Below, in pieces: positions 25,011-35,439 of a stretch of DNA of 64,000 nt; positions within the stretch are counted from its first letter, which is position 1; each line of letters begins with the position of its first letter. The notes under the pieces were generated by a model. It saw only the letters and a program-made list of their open reading frames with translations, was not told the origin of the DNA and searched no databases. Origin of the DNA: Lingula anatina. Lineage: Eukaryota; Brachiopoda; Lingulata; Lingulida; Lingulidae. The position numbers and the translations under genes were made by a program. The DNA lies in the NCBI RefSeq assembly GCF_001039355.2, contig NW_019774958.1:756197-820196 (forward strand). The letters are read 5' to 3'.

Positions 25011-28000
25011 ATGTCTCACACGCTTGGAAGGTATCGAAGATTTACGAGCAACTTTCAGTGCTCGTACTCTGTTTATAGAGCACTTACAAGAGCACTGCAT
25101 CACGGGCAGAGATTGAGGTAAGGTTTTTCATTGTCTGTTCAATATTTATGCAATGTTGGATATGAATATGCAGCCATTATGAGATCATTGCACTGGACCG
25201 TTGAAAACTTACATACTGTAACTGTAAGTTTCCCAGTTTGTGTGTAACCACCGGTACTACTGGTGCTAGCAGGCAAAAGAAAACACAACTTATTAACATT
25301 TATTGCACAGATCAAATTATTTCACTGATGGAAATAATGCTAAGATAGGAATGTATACTATTCCAACCAGTGTAGGTATATCAGAAAAATTTTCAAACTG
25401 ATCAGAAAATTAAAATACTTATATCATCTGAAAGGTAATGCAAAAACCGGATGAAATCATTTGGAATTTTTTAAATATTCCTACAAGCAACAAAGATATT
25501 GAAGTTTTTTAACTGCAAAAATCCACCAAAAGTGTCCACACTTCTCAGCTCAAAACCTGTGCCCACTGACCAGCAGTGATCACTCAGGCGCAGCAGAGCA
25601 CCCTGTGTGTCTTTGTGTGCTCAGCCTATTGTCTGGCTCACATAGCCTGTGACTAATCAGGGCAGAGCTATTTCCCTGTGGTAATTTTCACATCATGTAA
25701 TATTGCGGATTAAATTAACTATACTTCGCAACCTTCAAATTTCATGATTTTTCTACATAATATAGCAAATTTCATAAACTTTGCTGGATATAAATTTCAA
25801 AAAGATGATACCAGCACTTACCTGAAATTTTTTAGCATTTTGTAGAGGCAAAACTTAAAACAAGCAGAACCGAAACTTGTCAAAGACTGCAACATGGGAA
25901 AATCATGTGACCGGATTTTACTCTTTGATTTACAACTTATTTAGTTAATGGCTTGTATTAGTTTTTTTACGCAGCGCTAAAAGAGAGATTTAAAAAAGGG
26001 GTTCCATAGGCGAACTATCAGCAGGCCGACTTCAGTTTAACACTTCACTGCCCGTGGACAGTTACGACTGTAGCGCCCCTAGCGGATTGTGATCTACCTA
26101 ACCAGTGTTTGCCTCTTAGGAAAATAAGTTGCTGAACCGAAAGCTCAGCCATCTTGGGAATTAGCTGGCTAGAATGCCTGCCGGGTGGGAAAACTTCTCT
26201 GCCCGTTCTGAAAGTTGTCTGCCCCAGGCAGATGGTCCAGCCTTAATTTCTAACACTGATTCTAACGAAATTAATTCCACGCTAAATATACACACTAGGT
26301 TCCAAGATATCTAGGATACCACATGTAAATACACAGTTTGATTTTCAGGACGAAGTGTAATGAGGAACTCTTTGTTTGATTCCTGAAATTAGTTTTTGAT
26401 AATCTGAGAGTCTTCATAACGGCTTCTGCTGTAACTGTAGCATGCTTAGTAAATACACCAATCCATAAAAGTGGTGGTTGAGACAGAACATTTCAGCAAC
26501 GATTATATTTGTCAAGGTTTTTTTCTTTAGTCAAAATGCCAGGGCTGGCTGGGAGACAGTTGTTGGCTTGGAAATCCACGCACAGATTGCTTCCCACAGC
26601 AAGCTGTTCTCTGGTGCCGGCACACAGTTTGCTGCACCTGTCAACAACCAGGTATCCTTCCTTGATGCAGCTTTGCCTGGAACTTTGCCTGTAAGTATAG
26701 TATTGTATTGTATCACAACTATGCTTGATCTGTACCATTTACACCCCTGGGTGAAGAAAGAGGTTGGATGTAAAATGTGTTAACTATGGAGACAACAAAG
26801 CCTTGTTGGAATGGGGTTCAAACTCATGATTTTTAAGCCACAGGATTTTACATCGTATATGCACTATTTGGTCATCCTGCTATGCCTGTACAGAGAAAAT
26901 ATTCCAAACTAAGTCACTTTGTTATTGCCCAGGCACTACCTCAACATTATATTTTTTCAGGAAGGTAAATAACAGTGTCTATGGGTTTTAAGCAAAAAGG
27001 TGTATAGTAGGCTTGTATAACTAGCATTTCCTTTTAAATCTACAATAAGAATTAGATTTCATGTTTATAAATGGGTTGATATACAGCCACCAGTCTTTGT
27101 CATATGTTCAGTTATCTATTTATATCAAATGCATGTTTCCCATTTATAGGTCTTGAACAGAAGATGTGCAGAGATTGGCGTGATGACAGGGCTGGCCTTG
27201 GGTTGTCACATCAACAGGGAGTCCAGATTTGACAGAAAGCATTACTTCTATGCTGATCTCCCGGTAAATCTTTGTTTCTTATTACAATGCTTACTCATTA
27301 ATTTACTCATTAACTTTCTTCCTCCCTCCCTCCCTCCTTCCCTGGGAGACTTATGGTCATAATCATACCCTACCACTGAGCTCTGTCTTTTGATCTCATT
27401 CCATTCATTTATCATTGGTCTGTGCCAGGTAGTTTTTGGCTTTCCTTTTTTCTCTCCAGCCAGTTTATTGTAAAGTTATTACATAAAATTTGGGTTACAA
27501 TGTCATAATATTATGAAATTGACTTATCATTTTTTTAGATTTGTATAGGTTATAGGTTACAATTTGATCACGTGTAGTTTTTTTTAATCCATGTCCTTCA
27601 GGTCCTTATATCAGCTAAATAAATTTAACTAAAGAATCTGAAACATTATGCTTTGTGGTAGATGATTTTAGGGATAGATTCAGATTGTCTTTATTTTGGC
27701 TTAACTTGACTTATGGGGAGGGGTGGGGGTAGCCTTCTGAACGGATAATAGTGAGATGAGTCTTCCATACCTGACTTGGATGGCTTGAGACAAAAATGAC
27801 AAATAACTTATTCTGTTTTCAGCAAGGTTATCAAATTACTCAACAGAGACAGCCCCTGGCAGAAAAAGGGGAGATACCCTATTATTTTTTTGTAGCGAAT
27901 GACATGAAATCACCGACCAAGCTGTCAGCACGGATTCACCACATCCAATTAGAACAGGATAGTGGCAAGAGTCTTCAAGACCCAGAACAGAACATGAGTT

Positions 28001-31000
28001 TGATTGACTTAAACAGAGCTGGTGCGTAAGGTTTCTGATTAGAGGGGGGTGATCTTTCCACAGTGATGCTGTATGTCCATGCGTTCAAAGATAAATATAA
28101 TGGTAGCGACAAAGATTGGTATTAGCATCACACTTGTAATTCATTGCAAATTGCATGTTGAGGTCAGCAAAGGGACATTGAGAACAAGACTCTTGTTATT
28201 CTTGGTATAATTGTTTTCAGTACGTATGTTTTTGTAAAGTGACACAGGTTTTGAATGGCTTTTATTTTTACATTCATGTGTAGTAATTTAGTAATTGTGT
28301 TTTTTTTACACTTTAGGTATGGCCCTAATGGAGATTGTAACAGAGCCTGACTTCCGTTCAGGTGAGGAAGCTGCTGCCTTTGTAAAGGAGTTACAATTGA
28401 TCCTCACAACCATAGGGGCTTGTAGTGGGGTGATGGCAGGTAAGTGGAATTGTTCAAGGTCAACCTGTCATTGCATATTGCAAGCATGTAAGGGTCAGGT
28501 TTAGGTAGCCTTCTGAGTCCACAGGAAATAGGAATTTTTTGAATTTTTGTTGATGGTATATAGTTGATTTAAATTCTCAATCAATGTTTGAGTTTGCCTA
28601 AAATTCTTAATCTTCCCTTGGATTTTTTTAATAATAAGAGATGAAAGTCATATGGATTTATCCAGATCTGTGTTATCTTTTATCTCCCTAAATCCATGTA
28701 TACAGTTGCATGCTTTTGGCACTAGCATTTTCCAGATTGTAAAAAAGTCCACTTTCATCTAGGAAGTAATGCATAATGCCTTATACAGATACAGGACTCT
28801 CCCTTAGTTTTATTTGTTCCAGAGGGAGCAATGAGGGTGGATGCCACTGTGTCAGTCAACAAGGTAGGGGAGCCAATCAGCACAGGGGTCAGGGTGGAGA
28901 TCAAGAATGTCAACAGCATCAGGGGTGTGGCCAAGGCTATTGGTATGTCCTCTAGATGGCAGCACATATCCCACTAAGGATTTCATCAGTTGTGCTATGC
29001 ATTTACAGTTAGTTACAATAGTATTTTCTGCTAACAAGAACTGAACTGTGGAGGTAAAAAAAAAGGTGTATTGTGAAGCACTGAGATCTTAGATGTCGAT
29101 CTTAGATGTTGTTGGAAGAAGCTGTTATTGTAACTTTGGCAGTAGGGATATTGTAACTTTTTTATATTTGGGAGAGATACACCTTTTTTGGTGAAAAGGA
29201 TGACAATATTTCTCCTTTTGAGCATTTTCTGGTTTTTTGTCTGTGGCAGAATTTTTTATGTTATTGTAAAATTTCACTGCTTTTCTGCTTAGGTGTCATA
29301 CCTCATCTTTTTTCTTTAGGTATTTAGATGTCCATATCCTTGATAAGAAAGTGAAATTATCATTCTATACACTGTGTATTTAAAAAAAAATATTTCATTA
29401 AAGTATTTTGTCTTTTTGTCATTTCGCTTATACTATAAAAAGATTTCATAGTCAATGGGTTTTTATCTTTTTTTTTTAGAATATGAATTCAGCAGGCATA
29501 TATCACTTTTAGAAAAAGGTGAAAAAATAGCCAACGAAACAAGAGCTTTTGATGCAGAAAATGTGTAAGTTGACTTCTTTTGATATGTAACTGTATGTTT
29601 GTGATGTAGAAACATCTTTATCAAGGATATTAACGCCATTTGGTGTGAAATTGGTGACAGTTGTTGGACAGCCTCATGAGCGTTGTGATTTTTTTTTTGT
29701 TATCATCTCATTTTCAATCAGAAATATATTTAAAATATAATCAGTTGTTGACATTTACAAATGGTCAAATGTTGTAGAATATTACTGAATCTTTGGTTAT
29801 TGTCATGTTGTTACTTTTTCTAATCCAAAATTGGAAGATGTAAGTTTCATCATCACACAGGTATACGTTTATTCATAAATATTTCTCCAGGGAAACAATA
29901 TCTATGAGAGACAAGGAAAAGGTGCACGACTATCGTTTCATGCCAGAGCCAAACCTCCCTCCTCTACGAATATACGACAACCAGACTCTGTCGTCAGACC
30001 TGTCACCTGATCAGGTGATCAATGTTGATGAGATCAGGAGTTCTATGGCTGCAACTCCTGAGGAACGAAGATTGGCACTGCAGGCAAAATATGGATTATC
30101 ACTTGAACACTGTCAGGTAATGTTGGTAAGTAGGAAGAGATAATGTCTTGGCTTAAGAACATTTAGGCTTAGTAAATTTTTTTTTCTAAAGTGGCAATAT
30201 TTATCTGTAGTTGTATTGGTATCAACAAGCATTTTGTTTTGCTTAATGTGGCCAAGTTAGTTTAAAGTGCATTTTCATGAATAAAGTTTGAAACGGTCAA
30301 CAACAAACAAAAAGAGTTTATTTTACACACATTCTGGATTCAGAGTTCCGTGTCTTTTGCTCAGTTTCAATATTGTTAAGTTCTCAAAAGACAAACGATA
30401 TTACCATAAATCAACTTACACTTATGATTATCTCTCCCAAAAGCTTTTGCATAGAAAACTTCTCAGTGTAGAGTGCCAAGCCCATGAACTGATTTAGCTC
30501 AGCTTTTCACACATTAGCTAAAGAATGGATCCAAGTTGATGGCGACACAAAATATTGGTTTGTTTTTTTCCTTTCAGACCTCAGAGGGCACAGAAGACTT
30601 CTTCACTGCTGTGATGAATGCAGACACAACCCGTGACATTGCTATTGTGTACCAACTTTTATTTTCAATATTGCTCTCATTCACAAATGAACACAAGATC
30701 CCTGTAGATAAAAGGTAAAGCTGAATTCATGTTACCAATATAATGATAAAATTAAAATTGTATTCATTTTTGGCAAAATTTTAAAAGATGGCAAACTGTA
30801 AATTTTTGTGGGAATATCCTTTGGTTAATGCTTTGTGATGTCCCTTAAACTAATTGACACATTTTTTCTCCCCCAGCCCTACCCAACCTGCAGCCCTACT
30901 TTGCATCAACTTTGAGTAGAAATCAAAACTGACATTTTGCCATTCCTTGTGAAAAAACTCTAAGCTCCGACAGTGATTGTTTCAGGTTTATAGCTAATGA

Positions 31001-31713
31001 AGTTAAGACAGTACTGCCTTAGTGGCTAAAAGACAAATGCTTGACCATTACTAATTCAGCCAATGGCACCATCTAAATTCACTCCAGATAAAATGATTTA
31101 ATGGCTCTCTTTGGCATATTTTAGCCCTGTTGACATTGTTAAATTTGGAGACACTGTGGACTTGCTGTGCAGCAAACGCATCACATATCAAGTTGCAAGG
31201 AACATTTTTCATCAATATTTTGAGGCGGCAGACAACAGGCCCGTGGAACAAATGGTGGATGAAGAAGATTGGTGGATAATAACAGATAAAACATTGATAG
31301 AAGAACATTGCAAAAAACTAATGGCCGAATCTCCTAAAAAGGTATGGTTTTCTGAAAGAAGAAATGTCTTTTTTTGTCATAGATTGAGATATGACCATAA
31401 TTGAACATTTTGAATGTAACAACAACTATCACGTAAGAAAGTATTCTACTCTTCATCTAATGCTGTCTCTTGCATCTATCCGTATTTACCTCCATTCTAA
31501 TTTCAAGTTAAAATAAGCTTTTTTAATTTAAATTAAGTCAATTATAACACCTTTTTTTGGATTATTCTATTTAAGGTAAAAAATCACAAGAAAGGATATC
31601 GGGAGTGTGGCTTTCATAAAGCAATAGTGGTGCGAACACAGGGTAGAGCAGACCCAGTCTTGGCGAGACAGGTGGTGGAAGAAAACATGGGAAAATTTGT
31701 CAAAAAGAAATGA
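25011..31713 (+). CDS. GATB: Mitochondrial Glu-tRNA(Gln) amidotransferase subunit B (11 exons)
   Basis: Exons: 25011-25117, 26531-26690, 27150-27263, 27823-28021, 28317-28439, 28823-28942, 29480-29564, 29891-30116, 30578-30714, 31125-31341, 31576-31713. Phases all match, giving 541 residues against about 557 in human GATB. GatB works in the GatCAB complex, which in mitochondria converts misacylated Glu-tRNA(Gln) to Gln-tRNA(Gln); GatB binds the tRNA and carries the kinase and transamidation site. Residues 1-35 are basic and free of acids, a likely mitochondrial presequence. Family signatures are VGLEIHAQ (47-54), [12 protein letters not shown] (116-127), [34 protein letters not shown] and [13 protein letters not shown] (316-328). 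The last three exons form the GatB/Yqey-type C-terminal region ending with the [13 protein letters not shown] helix. The start at 25011 joins exon 2 in phase through an AG-T split serine codon. Confidence 0.95.
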
Positions 31714-32100
31714 CAATTCTGGAATGTCACAATACATTCAGCAGAATTATGAAAAAGTGTCCCGATTTACAGATACAGTTATGTCACAGTGCATTCTTTA
31801 AAATTGGTACTTTACGCATTTTAAAATCTGCATTGCCTTTATATTGAAGCGTTTTTGTGTTGTTTATGATATTTATTTAGTATTGTTGTAAGCAGTAGAT
31901 TAGATTTAATTCATTTGAAGACAGACACATTGAGTATTATATATAATGACTTTGGAGATATGAACACTGACATATTGAGCTATGAACACTGACTAAATGA
32001 AAATCTTAATGTGGTTAATGGTGATTATCTGATAGCAAGAATAACGGAATCAAAAAAAATTACATTTGTCTTACATAAAAAAAAGCAGCAAATGCCCATG

Positions 32101-32106
32101 AATAAA
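32101..32106 (+). terminator. Candidate GATB polyadenylation signal
   Basis: AATAAA about 390 bases after the GATB stop, followed by a second one about 20 bases later and T-rich sequence. Confidence 0.5.
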
Positions 32107-32138
32107 GTTATTTGCATTAATAATAAAGTTATTTTGTC

Positions 32139-32144
32139 TTTATT
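32139..32144 (-). terminator. Candidate polyadenylation signal of the ankyrin gene
   Basis: AATAAA on the minus strand about 280 bases after the ankyrin-gene stop and only about 35 bases from the GATB signal, so the two transcripts probably overlap at their 3' ends. Confidence 0.4.
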
Positions 32145-32422
32145 TTAAGAAGTGAAAAGAAAAAATAATAAAATGTAGTTAACTTATTTAAATAAAAAAT
32201 AATCCAATAATCCACAGCACAAGTTATGCCCATTATTCTTTGGTATGTATTTTATATGTAGGTACATATAAAGTTGCAAAAAGACTTATTTAGTTTTGGC
32301 ATTTGAACAGCATAATAATAAATTTTTAAAAACGTTTTATAGTTAAGTTTTCAAAATTAAAAAATTGCCAGAATGACCCCTTATGACAACTGTTTTCAAG
32401 AGTGGACCAGGCTTGGGGTGCA

Positions 32423-34235
32423 CTATCGATGATTCTTTAATAAGTCAATGATTTCATCCTCCTCATTTTCTTCTGCCTCTTGTAGGGCAGTCCTGCCTTC
32501 GTTGTTGCAGACCCTGGTGTCTGCCCTGGATTTGAGCAGCAATCTGACCATATCCTCACTATTATGACTCACAGCATGCATTAGAGCTGTCCACCCATCA
32601 CTGTCTTGTGCATTCAAACTGCATTTTGCCTAAAAATATGGAAAGAGGAAATGGTAGGCAGCTTTTAAGTATTTTAAAAGAGGGACAGATCAAAATTATC
32701 CTAATGTGTCACAGAGCAGGGCTTCAACTAATACAAAATTACACAAGAAAGGGCTATCCAGTATATCTGTTTACAATAATTTAGCACTGATGTTTCATCA
32801 ATTTAAGGAAAAATGGCAAACTGGTATCTTTATTCCTCTCTTAATTCTATAAAACAGTATTAATCACCTTGATTAGCACCTGAGCAATATTGTGTTCTTC
32901 ATTAATAATGGCCAGCATAAGTGGTGAGAGCTTGCTGCTATCTGCCACTGCCCTGTCCACTAACTGTGGCCCCTGGGGGGCATCGACCAGAAGCTTGACC
33001 ATCTGGCCATACCCGTTTCTAATGCTGATATGAAGTGGAGTCTCTCCCTGTTTATTACACAGGAACATATCTGCTTTGTCTGCAATGATAAATATAAATA
33101 ACAAGCTTTAAGAAATGGTATTTGTACATAACTTGATAGGCACAGTTACACCATAAGTCATGCATTGCAACCGTGCATTCAAATGTAATTGTTTCTTAAA
33201 TGCAGCAGGTAAACTATATTAAGCATAGTGCACATTGAATAATTATCAATCAGAGTGGCTTCTTATTTCACTTTTGTGACATATACATCCTGCTTTATCA
33301 TATTATTGATGTAATGTAAGTTACAGTGAGAGGCACCATGAAATTCATCATGTTTATTAATAAAGATATAAAGTTAAGTATAACAGACAATACAATAACA
33401 CTTACTATTAATCAGTATCTTTGCCATGTCCCTTAAGTCTTTTTCTGCAGCAAAACACAGTGCACTCTGTTGTGATATCAAATTCTGGTTGACATCAATG
33501 CCATGCTGGGCCAGAGATTTTATCACCTACATTGTAAACATTAATTGTAAACATTCATCTTTTATTTCTTATACACATTGTCAAGCACTTTTCAGGTAAC
33601 ATTATCTTAATTTTGGCTGTAAGGTAATACTCTTGGTTTAGATAAATTGGGCTGCAAAAGTTAGCTGTGTCTTGATAGTTTGAAGGTGTAATGGCCAAAG
33701 AATTCTTTGGTACATGTATGAATGTCCAGGACACTTGATCTCAGTTAACAGCAATGTTCTTAACAGTGAATGCCTCTTTTAGTGAGCTTTAGACTAACAA
33801 TCTTTTCAACAGTTCTGCTTTGGAATAAGTTATCTTCAGGTCATTTGTTTTGTTAAAATTTTTTATCTTATTTGGTCAAATACACAATATACAACTTTGA
33901 CTACTGGAATGAAAAAGTGATTTGATACAGGTAGGAAAAATGCATGGGAATCAATTCATTAAATCAAAGCGCCATATATTAATTGTTTCATTCTCAATGC
34001 ACTGTTTGCAGAATTAGAAAGTGCTGATCCATGTACTAAAACTTCCAATTCAAAACATAGTAAGTGATATTGCAATGTAAAAAAATCGAAGGTCATACAC
34101 ACCTCCAACCTGTTGTTTATTACTGCTTCTTCAAAAGCTGACTCTCCTTTTTCATCCTTGTAATGGATGTTGCATCCTTTGTCAATCAGCCAAAGTGCCA
34201 GCTGGTCATGCCCTATTATATTATATTACATGTAT

Positions 34236-34289
<54 letters not shown>

Positions 34290-34888
34290 CTGTGAATAAA
34301 TGCCATTTCCGATAAAAATGCTATTTTTGTATGTAAGTGCTTTTAAACAAAATTCTAAATTCTGAGATAAAAAAAAATTTTAAAAAGAGGACTGAAATAA
34401 GGAGCAATAAATGTTAAAAAAGTAAAATCTAATCTTGAAAATATTCAGCTGGCTTGATTCTAGACTATGAAGATTTAAATTACAATAATAATGCGTCATC
34501 TACTGCAAACTTAATTTGAATAGTATACACCTTATGCATTCTCTGCTCACACATACATTCTATGGTCATATACAATGTAATATAAACCCATACAGGAGTA
34601 AGCATATTGCTTTAACCAAAATTGGGAGATTTAAATATATTCATTATGTTTATGCTAACAAAGAATATTTTGGTCTTATTTATCTATTAGTTTATTTACC
34701 ATTGTCATTACATCACAAATTTTTTTTATTGAAAACTTTTGTCATTTACCTTGTTGTACAGCTAAAATTAGGGGAGTCCAATTGTAAAAGAGGCAGTCAA
34801 TGCTGACCCCTTGGTTGATTAAAGTTTCTACTTCTGTCTGGTTATTTTCTCTCACAGCCTTGTGAAGCTGCTGCTCTGGGTTGCTCAT
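32423..34888 (-). CDS. Small ankyrin-repeat protein (5 exons)
   Basis: Minus-strand exons are 34750-34888, 34103-34212, 33406-33526, 32868-33079 and 32423-32629. Phases close to give 262 residues. Almost the whole protein is ankyrin repeats. Clear helix-turn-helix units include TPLILAVQQGHDQLALWLI, SALCFAAEKDLRDMAKILI, TPLHISIRNGYGQMVKLLV, SPLMLAIINEEHNIAQVLI and TALMHAVSHNSEDMVRLLL. A capping segment rich in Glu and Asp ends the protein. No signal peptide, membrane segment or second domain is visible, so a cytoplasmic or nuclear protein-binding scaffold is likely, with unknown partner. A CAG acceptor at about 34896 and a GTGAGTAC donor at about 35378 suggest a noncoding first exon close to SRD5A3. 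A long TA repeat (34237-34287) sits just upstream of the exon 2 acceptor. I cannot assign a specific orthologue. Confidence 0.85.
34237..34287. repeat. (TA)n microsatellite
   Basis: About 25 uninterrupted TA units inside intron 1 of the ankyrin gene, roughly 25 bases from the exon 2 splice acceptor. Confidence 0.9.
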
Positions 34889-35439
34889 TGTTCTCCTGTT
34901 AATATGTAACATGCATGATCAAACACTTTCATCTACAACGTTGGATCTAAACATTATAATATAGACAATAATATGAATCAGTCATATTGTAGAGATACTA
35001 AAGCCTTGGTTAGAATTTAGAAACTAGGAAGGTTTAATTCTTGTTTTTCAAATAAACGTTGACGGTTTGTCCCTTTTGCAGTATCCCCCCCCCCCCACTC
35101 TATTACTCTTTATTCTGCATTTTTATGAGAACTTAGATATTTAGTTACTGATCAATGTCTTTGTGGGTGGGGACTACAGAAGTGCCAATTGAAAGTTTTT
35201 GACGTTACCAAGTTGTCGTTTTTTTACCATTAGACTATAATAATTAAATCAGAATTTTAGGAAGAGAGACAATAGTTTAGGGTGCGCCATCTTATATAAG
35301 ATTGATTGAATTCTTTTCAGAGAAAAACGATGAAGATATTATACATGTCACATTATTTAATTGGAAAAAAGTACTCACTGTTGCTCAGCACGCCACATGT
35401 AAAAGGGCATCATACTGTGCACCGATTATACTGTAAACA
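34889..35439. promoter_or_regulatory. Head-to-head interval, ankyrin gene and SRD5A3
   Basis: 550 bases between divergent start codons. A predicted minus-strand donor at about 35378 places a noncoding ankyrin exon within 60 bases of the SRD5A3 ATG. A C12 tract lies at 35085-35096. No separate gene is seen. Confidence 0.45.

Larger units (their letters stand above)
31714..32422. other. Tail-to-tail 3'UTRs of GATB and the ankyrin gene
   Basis: An AT-rich stretch between two stop codons of converging genes. It contains polyadenylation hexamers on both strands close together (see separate entries). No gene is seen. Confidence 0.55.

Noticed and set aside
25118-26530. Possible extra exon or gene in GATB intron 1
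   Set aside because: The intron contains scattered GC-richer patches (about 25550-25680 and 26040-26230), but no frame with splice sites or a recognisable domain.
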